Shown: positions 1-8,258 of the stretch, piece by piece
How the letters are laid out: each line of letters begins with the position of its first letter
Position numbering within the stretch: position 1 is the first letter of the stretch
Source: Sphingopyxis fribergensis
GTDB lineage: Bacteria > Pseudomonadota > Alphaproteobacteria > Sphingomonadales > Sphingomonadaceae
Reading direction: 5' to 3'
Length of the DNA: 64,000 nt
Assembly (NCBI RefSeq): GCF_000803645.1
Contig: NZ_CP009122.1
Location: 1,278,501-1,342,500, forward strand
Made by a program: the position numbers and the translations under genes
The notes under the pieces: generated by a model
Told to the model about the DNA's origin: nothing
Seen by the model: the letters and a program-made list of their open reading frames with translations, nothing else
The model's database searches: none

Positions 1-324
1 GAGGAAAAGCGCCGCGACGAGCGCCTTCTCGGCATTGCGCGGCAGATGGCGGCTGATACCGGCGCCGATACCTTCCTTACGCAGCAGCGCGCGATCATGG
101 CACGCATCGACAGCCGCCCGCGGCTCGGCGAGATAAGGGTGCCGACCTTGCTGATATGGGGCGAGAAGGACGGCATCACCAGCCGCGCGCACCATGACGA
201 GATTTTGGACGCGATTGCGGGGGCGCGGCTTGAAGTGATTCCCGGCGCCGGGCATCTGCCGACGGTTGAGGCGCCGGAATTGGTCTTGGCGCTGCTGACC
301 GAGTTTATCGACGAATTAGGTTAG
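1..324 (+). CDS. Alpha/beta hydrolase, C-terminal part (5' end outside window)
   Basis: The reading frame is open from base 1, so the gene begins before the window and only about 107 C-terminal codons are visible. They show the end of an alpha/beta-hydrolase fold: a strand with the segment VPTLLIWGEKDGI, where the acidic triad residue sits in GEKD, and later the histidine loop GAGHLPTVEAPE. The nucleophile elbow lies upstream and cannot be seen, so the substrate is unknown. The last nine bases overlap the end of the convergent MetE-like gene. Given the neighbouring CoA ligase and degradative genes, a role in ester, lactone or ring-cleavage product hydrolysis is plausible but inferred. Confidence 0.85.
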   Translation, partial: EEKRRDERLLGIARQMAADTGADTFLTQQRAIMARIDSRPRLGEIRVPTLLIWGEKDGITSRAHHDEILDAIAGARLEVIPGAGHLPTVEAPELVLALLTEFIDELG

Positions 325-1374
325 CTCCGCCCGCACCAGCGCCGTCCCGTCGACCATGGCCTTCAGCTTCGCCTGCGAATGTTCGCGGCTGTGATATTTC
401 ATCCCGCAATCGGGCGCGATCCACAGCCGCTCGGCGTCGACATAGCGCAGCGCCTCGCGAATGCGCCCAGCGACAACCTCTGGCGTTTCGATCTCGGGGA
501 TCGACAGGTCGAGCACGCCATACATGATCGTCTTGGTCGGCAATTCGGCGAGGATCGCGGGGTCTAGCCCCGGCTGCGCCGCCTCGATCGAGATCACGTC
601 GATCGACGACGCTTCGAGTTCGGCGAGGAAATCATAGGCCTTGGGTTTCGGCCCCGTTGCCCCTGCGCCGTGATGCACCATAGCATAACCGAAACAGATA
701 TGCAGCGCGGTCGTCCCGCCTACCCCGTCGAGCGCGCGGTTTATCGCCTCGATCGCATAGCTGTTCGCCTCTGCCGCGCGTGCCTGCAAATAGGGTTCGT
801 CGAGCTGGACGACGTCGACGCCCGCCGCGAACAGATCCTTCACCTCGGCATTGACCGCATCGGCATAGTCCATCGCGAGCGACCGTGCGTCGGGATAATA
901 GCCATTCTCGGCCTGTTGCGTCATCGTGAACGGGCCGGGCAGGGTGAGCTTCACCGGCTTGGTCGAATGGCGGCGGAGGAAGGCGGCATCCTGCGCCTCG
1001 ATCGGGGCGACGCGGCGGATCGGGCCGGAAACGAGCGGCACCGGATTGGCGTTGCCGGTGCGGTCTATCGCGGTGCCGTGCTTCTCGCGGTCGATTCCGG
1101 ATAGCGCGGTCGCGAGGCGGTTCGAATAGCTTTCCCGGCGCATTTCGCCGTCGCCGACGATGTCGATGCCAAGCTCTTCCTGATCGCGAATCGCCATCAG
1201 CGTCGCCGCTTCCTGTGCGTCGGCGAGCCATGGTTCTGGGATGCGCCACAGCGTTTCGGCGCGGACGCGCGGGGGCAGGCTGGCCTTCAGCCGCTTGCGG
1301 TCGATCAGCCAGTCAGGCTGGGGGTAGCTTCCGACGATGGTTGTCGGCAGGATGGGGTGGTCGAACAAGGCCAT
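316..1374 (-). CDS. MetE-like (cobalamin-independent methionine synthase C-terminal family) protein
   Basis: This 352-residue protein matches the length of the stand-alone C-terminal (catalytic) half of MetE. The usual zinc ligands are visible: H225 and C227 in LHICFGY, E264 in ISIEAA and C323 in APDCGMKYH. The N-terminal GSYPQP loop is also typical. Stand-alone members are common in bacteria and are often not methionine synthases; some act in other methyl transfers or C1 chemistry. It is divergent from the acyl-CoA ligase at 1455 and shares the promoter region holding an operator-like sequence, so it is probably co-regulated with the catabolic island. A demethylation or methyl-transfer role is an inference; true methionine synthesis is the alternative. 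Confidence 0.85.
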   Translation of the reverse strand: MALFDHPILPTTIVGSYPQPDWLIDRKRLKASLPPRVRAETLWRIPEPWLADAQEAATLMAIRDQEELGIDIVGDGEMRRESYSNRLATALSGIDREKHGTAIDRTGNANPVPLVSGPIRRVAPIEAQDAAFLRRHSTKPVKLTLPGPFTMTQQAENGYYPDARSLAMDYADAVNAEVKDLFAAGVDVVQLDEPYLQARAAEANSYAIEAINRALDGVGGTTALHICFGYAMVHHGAGATGPKPKAYDFLAELEASSIDVISIEAAQPGLDPAILAELPTKTIMYGVLDLSIPEIETPEVVAGRIREALRYVDAERLWIAPDCGMKYHSREHSQAKLKAMVDGTALVRAELT

Positions 1375-1406
1375 TCCTCTCGATTTTTGGACTGGTCAAG
1401 CATTTG

Positions 1407-1423
1407 CTTAGTATTCTATCTAA
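1407..1423. promoter_or_regulatory. Putative operator, copy A of island-wide motif
   Basis: The sequence CTTAGTATTCTATCTAA lies in the 80-bp gap between the divergent MetE-like gene and acyl-CoA ligase. It matches 14 of 17 positions of the element at 16773-16789 and shares the CTTAG/CTAAG core with those at 4623, 9079 and 18711. The AT-rich composition stands out from the GC-rich surroundings. The binding protein is unknown. Confidence 0.6.
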
Positions 1424-1454
1424 TTCAAGTCGAAACGACGGTTGGGAGAGCAAA

Positions 1455-3020
1455 ATGATCGATCTGGAGGCCATCCGGACGCTGGCGGATATTCCGGCGG
1501 CGCAGGCGTGCGTGCGGGGGCAGGCGACCGCAGTGAAGTTCGGGGAACGCGAGACGAGCTTTGCCGAGCTCGATGCGCGTTCCAACCGTGTCGCGCATGC
1601 CCTGATCGCCGCGGGGCTCGCGGCTGGCGACCGCGTTTCGGCGCTGACCAAGAACCACGACAGCTGGTATCCGCTTTTCTTCGGCACGGCGCGCGCGCGC
1701 GCCTGTTTCGCGCCCATCAACTGCCGCCTTGCGCCTGCCGAGATCGGCTTCATCCTGGGCGATGCGGGGCCGAAACTGCTGTTCGTCGGCGAGGATTTCT
1801 TCGACTGTGCGCTGGCTGCGGTCGCCGATCTGGCTGTGCCGCCCCGGTTGATCGCACTGTACGGCGCGCATCCCGCGTTCGAACCCTTCGAGACCTGGCT
1901 GGGCGAGGCACCCGACGCTCCGCTCGCCGACCCGCCGCAACTCACCGACGATGTGCTCCAGCTCTACACCAGCGGCACGACCGGCCTGCCGAAGGGCGTC
2001 GTGCTCACCAACGCCAACTACCGCACTTTCCTCGAAGCCGCGACCGAGGTCGACGGCTTTGCCTATGGTGAGGACGAGACGGTGATGATCGTCATGCCCT
2101 TGTTCCACGTCGCGGGCACGAATGTCAGCTTCTCGGGGCTCGCGCAGGGCGGGCGGCTGGTCCTCGTCAAGGATTTCACCGCCGCCGACGCGGTACGCAT
2201 GATGCGCGAGGACAATGTCGCGCACGCCTTCCTTGCGCCCGCGATGATCCAGATGATGCTACTCCAGCCGGCTGCCAATAGTGGCGCATATCCTGCGCTC
2301 AAGTCGATCGCCTACGGGGCTTCGCCGATCGCCGAGGATGTCCTGCGCCGCGCGCGCGCGACCTTCGGCTGCGATTTCGTGCAATTCTACGGCATGACCG
2401 AGTCGGCCGGCGGCGGTTCCTATCTGTCGCCGAACGCGCATGATCTGCCGGGCAAGCTCACCTCGTGCGGCAAGCCCTGGCCCGGCGCCGCGATGGCGAT
2501 CCTCGATGGGGAGGGGGCAGAGCTTGGCGACGGCGAGATCGGCGAAATCGCGATCTCCGGCGGCATCGTGATGAAGGGCTATTGGAACCGCGCCGCAGCG
2601 ACCGAAGAGACGCTTGCGGGCGGCTGGCTCCACACAGGCGATGTCGGTTATCGCGATGTCGACGGCTTCTATTACGTCCACGACCGCATCAAGGACATGA
2701 TCGTGTCGGGCGGCGAGAATGTCTATCCGGCCGAGGTCGAAAGTGCGATCATGGGCTGCCCCGGCGTCGCCGACGTCGCGGTGATCGGGGTTCCGGACGA
2801 CAAATGGGGCGAAAGCGTGAAGGCGCTAATCGTGCCTGCGGCGGGCACCACGCTAGACCCTGACGATATCGTCGCCTGGGCGCGCGAAAGGATCGCAGCA
2901 TACAAGATCCCCAAGAGCGTCGAGTTCATCGATGCGTTGCCGCGCAACCCCTCGGGCAAGGTGCTCCGCCGCGAATTGCGCGCTCCTTATTGGGAAGGCC
3001 GCGTCCGGGCGGTGGGGTAG
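1455..3020 (+). CDS. AMP-binding acyl-CoA ligase (fatty-acid/aryl-acid CoA synthetase family)
   Basis: The 521-residue protein has the full adenylate-forming fold. The phosphate-binding loop YTSGTTGLPKGV is at about residues 171-182, the adenine/substrate motif YGMTE at 312-316, the hinge-region GWLHTGD near 395 and the catalytic lysine in NPSGKVLRR near the C-terminus. The chosen ATG follows the Shine-Dalgarno GGGAGA by six bases; longer in-frame starts would run through the promoter. It should activate a carboxylic acid to its CoA thioester in the cytosol, the entry step for the beta-oxidation-like enzymes encoded downstream. The acid cannot be predicted from sequence; FadD3-like or medium/long-chain ligases are the nearest described types. 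Confidence 0.93.
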   Translation: MIDLEAIRTLADIPAAQACVRGQATAVKFGERETSFAELDARSNRVAHALIAAGLAAGDRVSALTKNHDSWYPLFFGTARARACFAPINCRLAPAEIGFILGDAGPKLLFVGEDFFDCALAAVADLAVPPRLIALYGAHPAFEPFETWLGEAPDAPLADPPQLTDDVLQLYTSGTTGLPKGVVLTNANYRTFLEAATEVDGFAYGEDETVMIVMPLFHVAGTNVSFSGLAQGGRLVLVKDFTAADAVRMMREDNVAHAFLAPAMIQMMLLQPAANSGAYPALKSIAYGASPIAEDVLRRARATFGCDFVQFYGMTESAGGGSYLSPNAHDLPGKLTSCGKPWPGAAMAILDGEGAELGDGEIGEIAISGGIVMKGYWNRAAATEETLAGGWLHTGDVGYRDVDGFYYVHDRIKDMIVSGGENVYPAEVESAIMGCPGVADVAVIGVPDDKWGESVKALIVPAAGTTLDPDDIVAWARERIAAYKIPKSVEFIDALPRNPSGKVLRRELRAPYWEGRVRAVG

Positions 3021-3050
3021 AATGTCGGCTTAGGGTGGGGAGCGGACATA

Positions 3051-3170
3051 GCCCTCTCCCCTTCAGGGGAGAGGGTTGGGAGAGGGGGCGGAAGCAGTTC
3101 AAGCCCCTCTCAACTGCGGCTAGCCGGTAAAAACCGGCAAACCTTCTTATCTCTCCCCTGAAGGGGAGAG
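3051..3170. repeat. Composite palindromic repeat with CTCTCCCCT arms
   Basis: The left end is the hairpin CCCTCTCCCC-TTCA-GGGGAGAGGG (3052-3075) and the right end is CTCTCCCCTGAAGGGGAGAG (3151-3170). A smaller GCCGGT-AAAA-ACCGGC hairpin (3123-3138) lies between. The two ends are near-copies, so the unit resembles a paired REP/BIME-like or miniature mobile element. It carries no coding capacity. Confidence 0.65.
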
Positions 3171-3221
3171 AGCAAATCCTTCAACGGCAACTATCGGTCG
3201 CTAGCCGTCGTTCTATCGATA

Positions 3222-3304
3222 TTCGTCATTCCCGCGAAAGCGGGAACCCAGTGTGGAATCAGCCTAAGCACGCTCTGGGTCCCCGCTTTCGCGGGGATGA
3301 CGAA
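3222..3304. repeat. 83-bp inverted-repeat element (ATTCCCGCGAAAGCGGGA type)
   Basis: The left arm begins TTCGTCATTCCCGCG and contains its own small hairpin around CCCGCGAAAGCGGG. The right arm (about 3275-3304) is its reverse complement with few mismatches, ending GGGGATGACGAA. Repeats with this CGTCAT...ATGACG border are a common intergenic class in alphaproteobacteria. The element sits between convergent genes, the usual location. Confidence 0.75.
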
Positions 3305-3348
3305 GTAAGGGGATCGGCCGCTTCGGGTCGTTTTCGGACATTCGGGCG

Positions 3349-4074
3349 TCAATCGCCCTTCACCGCCGCATGGTTGGCGTCGCCGAACATGTTCGACCAT
3401 TCTTTGTCGTCGAGCATCTGGTGCCGGCCGACATATTTCGCCGGGGGTTTCAGATCCTCGCGCGCCATCGCCCGCGCAACCGCGGGCCGTTCGCTTATGC
3501 GCTCGAACCACGCGCGCATCGCGGGCCATTCGTCGAGGCCCATTCCCATGACGAAGGCCGAGGCGCGGCCGGGCCAGATTGCCATGTCGGCGATACTATA
3601 GTCTTCGCCCGCAACATAAGCGCTCTTCTCCAGCCTGTTTTCTAGCACGGTGAGCAAGCGATTCAATTCCTTGGTGTAGCGCGCGGTCGCATAATCCTGC
3701 CCCGCCGGCGCGTAGCGCAGGAAATGGCTCGCCTGCCCGCCCATCGGGCCCAGTCCGGCGACCTGCCAAGTCAACCACGACAAGGTCGCCGCACGCGCCG
3801 CGCCCGGTGCGGGCAGGAAGCGACCGCTTTTTTCGGCAAGATATTGCAGGATCGCGCCCGATTCAAAAACGGTTATCGGATCGCCGCCACCCGCCGGGTC
3901 TTGATCGACGATCGCGGGCAGCTTGTGGTTCGGATTGACCCGCCCGAACTCAACCGTCAGTTGGTCACCATCGAAGATGTCATAGGGAATGACGCGGTAC
4001 GGCTCGCCGATTTCCTCGAGCATGATCGCGATCTTTTGTCCGTTCGGGGTCGCCGAATAATGAAGGTCGATCAT
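3349..4074 (-). CDS. Glutathione S-transferase, YfcG/YghU-like (GST 1)
   Basis: This 241-residue cytosolic GST has an N-terminal thioredoxin-like domain beginning MIDLHYSATPNGQKI; the TPNG loop is the active-site signature of the YfcG/Ure2p-like (Nu) class, in which Thr and Asn rather than Tyr or Ser contact glutathione. The cis-proline motif KLPAIVD and the ESGAILQYLAE segment complete the glutathione site, and an all-helical C-terminal domain follows. Family members often act as disulfide reductases or reduce peroxides and quinones. It starts one base after the stop of the DUF3237 gene, so both form a minus-strand operon read from the operator at 4623. It resembles the GSTs at 7436 and 14839, so duplication within the island is likely. 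Confidence 0.92.
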   Translation of the reverse strand: MIDLHYSATPNGQKIAIMLEEIGEPYRVIPYDIFDGDQLTVEFGRVNPNHKLPAIVDQDPAGGGDPITVFESGAILQYLAEKSGRFLPAPGAARAATLSWLTWQVAGLGPMGGQASHFLRYAPAGQDYATARYTKELNRLLTVLENRLEKSAYVAGEDYSIADMAIWPGRASAFVMGMGLDEWPAMRAWFERISERPAVARAMAREDLKPPAKYVGRHQMLDDKEWSNMFGDANHAAVKGD

Positions 4075-4075
4075 C

Positions 4076-4582
4076 TCACAGCACCTCGTGGATCACATGG
4101 CGCACCCCGAAATCGGTACGCTCGCCGACGCCGACCGCGAGCACGCCGTTGAGCCAGCCATATTTTGCGCTCGCGGTTTCGAAGACCGGCGCGATTCGCA
4201 AATAATAGCGCGACGGGTCCGCGTCGGGCACAGCGGGGTCGACGAACGTCGCACGCACGTCATCGGGAATGATGTTACGTCCGGTGTAGCTCAGATAGAT
4301 CAGCTCGCCGTCGTCGGTCTGCCATACCGCGCGGGCATCGAAGGTGCCGACCGAAGCGGCATCGCCGAGCCGCCCGGCACGCGACCAATTGCCGCCGCCC
4401 GGCAACACTATACCGTTGATACGAGGTCCGAAAAAGCGGCCGCCGCTGATGTAGCCCAACCGCTGATCACCGAAGGGCGACGCGCCGATGCCGACAATGC
4501 CGCCGCCCACCTCGAACTCGACGGTGCACAGATGGCGTGTCGCCAGCGCGGCGGGCATATCATGCGAATTTTCTTCGTTCAT
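4076..4582 (-). CDS. DUF3237 family protein
   Basis: The 168-residue product matches the size and pattern of DUF3237: a beta-rich barrel-like protein with G-rich turns (IVGIGASPFGDQR, GPRINGIVLPGGGNW) and the late segment YLRIAPVFETASAKYGWLN. No signal peptide is seen. The start is the ATG preceded by the Shine-Dalgarno AGAGG; an upstream start would put extra residues inside the promoter. DUF3237 has no assigned reaction, but genes of this family often occur beside aromatic or xenobiotic degradation genes. It is the first gene of a two-gene operon with GST 1 and is divergent from the TBDT, so a role with the imported substrate is inferred. Confidence 0.82.
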   Translation of the reverse strand: MNEENSHDMPAALATRHLCTVEFEVGGGIVGIGASPFGDQRLGYISGGRFFGPRINGIVLPGGGNWSRAGRLGDAASVGTFDARAVWQTDDGELIYLSYTGRNIIPDDVRATFVDPAVPDADPSRYYLRIAPVFETASAKYGWLNGVLAVGVGERTDFGVRHVIHEVL

Positions 4583-4622
4583 CGTGCGAATCCTCTTCCA
4601 GCCTATGGACAAGCATAAAACC

Positions 4623-4636
4623 ATTAGTATACTAAG
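4623..4636. promoter_or_regulatory. Putative operator, copy B of island-wide motif
   Basis: ATTAGTATACTAAG contains the perfect 12-bp palindrome TTAGTATACTAA and lies between the divergent DUF3237 and TBDT genes. The ATACTAAG half is shared with the reverse complement of copy A. It probably controls both transcription units. Confidence 0.6.
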
Positions 4637-4704
4637 GGTCAATCAGATTGACGGATCGGAAGGCTTTCCGGGACCGCGACAACAAGCTCTATGGGAGGGT
4701 GAAG

Positions 4705-6930
4705 ATGAAGGCGCATAACCAGTTCCTGCTGTCCGGCGTGGCCGCGATCGCAATGCTTGCCAATGCCGCACCGGCGATGGCGCAGGCGGCCTCCGCCGAC
4801 ACGGCGGACATCGACGACAGCAACACCAACGAAATCATCGTCACCGCGCAAAAGCGCGAGCAGAGCCTGCAGGACGTGCCGATTTCGATGGAAGTTGTCA
4901 GCGGCGCCAAGCTCGCCGAATTCAACACCAGCGATATCAAGGCGGTGATGAACTACACGCCGAACGTCTTTGTCCAGTCGACCGCAGGCAACGACGTCAT
5001 CTATATTCGCGGTTTCGGTTCGCCGCCGGCGAACTTCGCTTTCGACCAGTCGGTCTCGCTCTATGTTGACGGCATCTATGCCGGCCGCAACCGGCAGGCG
5101 CAGGCGCCCTTCTTCGATCTCGCGCGCGTCGAAGTGCTGCGCGGCCCGCAAGGCGCCTTGTTCGGCAAAAATACTGCGGCGGGCGCGGTCAGCGTCGTTT
5201 CGGCGGGTCCGACGAAGGATTTCGAAGGCGCGATCACCGGCCTTTATAATTTCGACCATAAGGGCACCGATTTCTCGGGCTATCTGTCGGGGCCGATCAG
5301 CGACACGCTCGGCGCGCGCTTTGCGTACAAGATCGTCAATCAGGATGGCTATATCTACAACCGTGCGACCGATCATGACGATCCCGAAATCAAGTCGCAG
5401 TTGCTGCGCCTGACCGTCAAATGGGAGCCGTCGGACGATTTCGACTATACGGCGAAGGTAGAGTACGGGAACCGCGAAGTGATCGGCGGCATCACCGTGT
5501 CGAGCCCGCTGACCAGCGGACAGGATCCGCAGACGACGCGCTATGTGGAACGCGCGGCGCTCGGCGACGAGGGCAACAAGAACAAGTCGGTGATGATCTC
5601 GGGCGTCGGCAACCTCGCGCTCGGCGATTTCACGCTGACCTCGGTGACCGGCTACAGCTGGTTCAAGTCGAAGATCGTCAACGGGTTCGACCAGACGATC
5701 CCGAACAGCGGCGGCGCCTTTGTTCCGAACTCGGTGTATAACGCCTTCCCCGAACGTTTCGACCAGATTTCCCAGGAAATCCGCATCCTGTCGCCGACGG
5801 GCAAGACCCTCGAATTCATCGCGGGCGCCTATTACGACAAGTCCGACTATACGCTGGAGCAATATCAGGGCTTCAACATCGCAAGCCTGAACTATTTCGG
5901 CCGTATCGACAGCATCTTCCGGCAAAAGGCCGAATCCTGGTCGGTGTTCGGCCAGGCGACCTTCAACATCAGTGATGCGTTCCGCGCGATCGGCAGCCTG
6001 CGTTACAGCCACACAAAGAAGGACGGCGATTTCGCGGCAAGGCTCGTCTATGGCCCCTTCGCGCTGCGTCCGATCTCGAGTGCGACGGGTTCGATCAGCG
6101 AGGGCAATGTCGATCCGTCGGTGACGCTGCAATATGATATCGCGCCGCGGATCATGGTCTATGCGACGTGGGGCCGCGGGTCGAAATCGGGTGGCTTCGT
6201 GTCGAACACGCTTGGCACCGTCGATAGCACCTTCACCTTCGAACCCGAACGTTCGGAGAATTTCGAGGCCGGCATCAAGTCGACATTGTTCGACGGCAAG
6301 GTTGTCGCGAATCTCTCGGCCTATCACACCAAGTTCAAGGATCTGCAGGTCTCGGTCTATCAGCCCGCAACCTCGAGCTATCTGACCGGCAATGCCGCCG
6401 CCGCGACGTCGAAGGGGCTCGAAGGATCGCTCAGCATCTTCCCGATCCCCAATTTCGACATCAGCGCGTCGGCCGCCTATGCCGATATCAAATATGACGA
6501 TTATCCGGGCGCGGCCTGCCTGGCTTCACAGATTGGCTGCACCCCGGCAACGAATAATCTGGCCGGTTATCCCGTCGCTTACTCGTCGAAGTACACCGGC
6601 AGCGTCACTGCACACGCCCGCTTCGACCTGTCGAGCGATCTGAAATTCGACATCACCGGCGTCGCGTCGGCGCGGTCGAAATATTTCAACTCGGACAACC
6701 AGAGCCCGATCTTTGGGGTGCAGAACGGCTATGCAAAGCTCGACCTGCGCGTCCAACTCGCCGATCAGGACGACAGCTGGCACGTCGCGCTTGTCGGCAA
6801 GAATCTGACCAACGAAAAGACGATCGGCAGCGCATTCAACCTGCCGTCGCCGATCACCGCGACGCCGCGCGCGATCCTCTATCTCGAACCCACCCGCAAT
6901 ATTTCGGTCGAGGCCGGGATCAAGTTCTAG
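4705..6930 (+). CDS. TonB-dependent outer-membrane receptor (TBDT 1)
   Basis: The 741-residue precursor opens with a signal peptide (MKAHNQFLLSGVAAIAMLA, cleavage after APAMAQA). A TonB-box region and plug follow (IIVTAQKREQSLQDVPIS), then VEVLRGPQGALFGKNT and a long beta-barrel. The last residue is Phe, as expected for Bam-dependent barrels. The ATG at 4705 is used because GGGAGGGT precedes it and the signal peptide starts there. In sphingomonads such receptors mostly import organic substrates rather than siderophores. It heads an operon with a SnoaL-like protein and a GST, under the operator at 4623, so it most likely brings the island's substrate into the periplasm. Confidence 0.95.
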   Translation: MKAHNQFLLSGVAAIAMLANAAPAMAQAASADTADIDDSNTNEIIVTAQKREQSLQDVPISMEVVSGAKLAEFNTSDIKAVMNYTPNVFVQSTAGNDVIYIRGFGSPPANFAFDQSVSLYVDGIYAGRNRQAQAPFFDLARVEVLRGPQGALFGKNTAAGAVSVVSAGPTKDFEGAITGLYNFDHKGTDFSGYLSGPISDTLGARFAYKIVNQDGYIYNRATDHDDPEIKSQLLRLTVKWEPSDDFDYTAKVEYGNREVIGGITVSSPLTSGQDPQTTRYVERAALGDEGNKNKSVMISGVGNLALGDFTLTSVTGYSWFKSKIVNGFDQTIPNSGGAFVPNSVYNAFPERFDQISQEIRILSPTGKTLEFIAGAYYDKSDYTLEQYQGFNIASLNYFGRIDSIFRQKAESWSVFGQATFNISDAFRAIGSLRYSHTKKDGDFAARLVYGPFALRPISSATGSISEGNVDPSVTLQYDIAPRIMVYATWGRGSKSGGFVSNTLGTVDSTFTFEPERSENFEAGIKSTLFDGKVVANLSAYHTKFKDLQVSVYQPATSSYLTGNAAAATSKGLEGSLSIFPIPNFDISASAAYADIKYDDYPGAACLASQIGCTPATNNLAGYPVAYSSKYTGSVTAHARFDLSSDLKFDITGVASARSKYFNSDNQSPIFGVQNGYAKLDLRVQLADQDDSWHVALVGKNLTNEKTIGSAFNLPSPITATPRAILYLEPTRNISVEAGIKF

Positions 6931-6938
6931 GTTCGAAT

Positions 6939-7439
6939 ATGATGTCCCAGGGATCGGCCGCGATCGACGCTTTCCTCGACAGGGAAGCGGCGGCCGCGGT
7001 CGTGACCTGTTATGCGAGCGCGCTCGATGCGCGCGACTGGAGCGCTTACCGCGCGCTCTTCACCGACGAGATCGCGATCGATTATGGTTCGATCGGTTCG
7101 ATCGTCGCGACGGTACCCGCCGACGAATGGACCAGCCGCTGCAAGGCGCTCGAAGGCTTCGACGCGACCGCGCACCAACTGCATAATATCGTCCCGGCGA
7201 TCGATGGGGACTGCGCGACTGTGACGAGCATCGTCGATGCCGTTCATGTCGTCGGGGTCGAGGACCGCGCTTTGCTCGGCGACCTGATCGGCCGCTATAC
7301 GCACCGGCTGGTGCGGCGGGACGGGTGGAAGATCGCGGGCGTGACGTTGACCGTCGTCGCCTATCCTGCCGGTAAAGAGGCGTTCGACGCCGCTTTCGCC
7401 GCCGCGCGTGCCAATTTTGCCGAGGGAAAAGCCGCATGA
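6939..7439 (+). CDS. SnoaL-like / NTF2-fold protein 1
   Basis: The 166-residue protein has the SnoaL_4/NTF2-like pattern: an N-terminal helix with VVTCYASALDARDWSAYRALFTDE, a central H-x-LHNI strand (TAHQLHNIVPAI) and a C-terminal RRDGWKIAGVTLTV strand. Members are small cone-shaped barrels that act as dehydratases, isomerases or aldolases, and many occur in steroid and aromatic degradation. Catalytic residues cannot be assigned. It lies eight bases after the TBDT and overlaps the next GST by four bases (ATGA), so the three are one operon. An internal Met three bases downstream of the chosen start is an equal candidate. Confidence 0.85.
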   Translation: MMSQGSAAIDAFLDREAAAAVVTCYASALDARDWSAYRALFTDEIAIDYGSIGSIVATVPADEWTSRCKALEGFDATAHQLHNIVPAIDGDCATVTSIVDAVHVVGVEDRALLGDLIGRYTHRLVRRDGWKIAGVTLTVVAYPAGKEAFDAAFAAARANFAEGKAA

Positions 7440-8146
7440 TCGACGTCTATTTCACGCCCACGCCCAACGGCCACAAGGTCTCGATCATGCTCGAAGAGGT
7501 GGGGCTGCCGCACCAGCTTCTCGCGATGAACATGCTCGAGGGCGATCATCTGACGCCCGAATATCGGCGGATCAACCCGAACGGCCGCCTGCCCGCGATC
7601 GTCGATCACGACCCCATCGGCGGCGGGGCGCCGCTGCCGATATTCGAGTCCGGCGCGATCCTGCTCTATCTGGCCGAAAAGAGCGGCCAGCTTCTCCCCG
7701 AAAGCCCGCGGCGGCGCAGTCAGGCGCAGCAATGGCTGATGTGGCAGATGGCGAGTTTCGGTCCGATGCAGGGTCAGGCGCATCACTTCATCCGCTACGC
7801 GCCCGAAGGGCAGACCTATCCGGTGGAGCGTTATCGCAACGAGACGCTGCGGCTGCTCCATGTCTTCAATGGCCGTCTGAATGAGGCCGATTATCTCGCT
7901 GAAGAATATAGCATCGCCGACATCGCTGCCTGGCCATGGACGCGCGCGATCCGGGCGATCGGCCTGACGCTCGACGATTACCCGGCCGTCGCCGATTGGT
8001 TTGCGCGGATCGGCGAACGGCCCGCGGTGATGGCGGGAACCGACGTCAAGAATGCGGCAAACCTGTCGAGTGCGCGCCCAGTGCTGACCGAGGAACAATG
8101 GTCCAATTTGTTTGGCAAGAATATGCTGGACGCGCCGACGCGGTGA
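7436..8146 (+). CDS. Glutathione S-transferase, YfcG/YghU-like (GST 2)
   Basis: The 236-residue protein begins MIDVYFTPTPNGHKVSIMLEE, again with the TPNG active-site loop of the YfcG/Nu class, followed by RLPAIVDHDP and ESGAILLYLAEKSG. The C-terminal domain shares the GPMQGQAHHFIRYAPEG segment with GST 1, showing common descent. Its ATG overlaps the stop of the SnoaL-like gene (ATGA), indicating translational coupling. It is the last gene of the TBDT 1 operon and is followed by a palindromic repeat. A glutathione-dependent reduction, isomerisation or thiol transfer on the imported compound is likely; the substrate is unknown. Confidence 0.92.
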   Translation: MIDVYFTPTPNGHKVSIMLEEVGLPHQLLAMNMLEGDHLTPEYRRINPNGRLPAIVDHDPIGGGAPLPIFESGAILLYLAEKSGQLLPESPRRRSQAQQWLMWQMASFGPMQGQAHHFIRYAPEGQTYPVERYRNETLRLLHVFNGRLNEADYLAEEYSIADIAAWPWTRAIRAIGLTLDDYPAVADWFARIGERPAVMAGTDVKNAANLSSARPVLTEEQWSNLFGKNMLDAPTR

Positions 8147-8153
8147 ACCAACC

Positions 8154-8250
8154 CGTCCTTGCGAGGAGCGGAGCGACGCGGCAATCCCCAGTTCGCGGCC
8201 GTAGGCTAAGCTCGAAGGCTGGAGATTGCTTCACTTCGCTCGCAATGACG
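8154..8250. repeat. Palindromic intergenic repeat (TTGCGAG...CTCGCAATGACG type)
   Basis: The left arm CGTCCTTGCGAGGAGCGG pairs imperfectly with the right arm ending CTTCGCTCGCAATGACG; inner segments GGCAATCCCCAG and CTGGAGATTGC also pair. It fills the gap between the convergent GST 2 and SDR 1 genes. This is a well-known style of short intergenic palindrome in alphaproteobacteria and carries no gene. Confidence 0.7.
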
Positions 8251-8258
8251 ACGGGATG

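Larger units (their letters stand above)
3021..3348. other. Non-coding interval with two repeat elements
   Basis: This 328-bp interval separates the acyl-CoA ligase from the convergent GST gene. No credible gene is seen. It is filled mostly by two palindromic elements (3051-3170 and 3222-3304), which are listed separately. Their strong stems could end transcription from both sides, although neither has a run of T after the stem. Confidence 0.6.

Noticed and set aside
4639..6327. Long open frame (about 560 codons) antisense to TBDT 1, and similar ones opposite TBDT 3 (30281-32968) and within other genes
   Set aside because: They are by-products of high-GC codon use: Arg/Ala/Asp-rich translations without domains, antisense to clear receptors.
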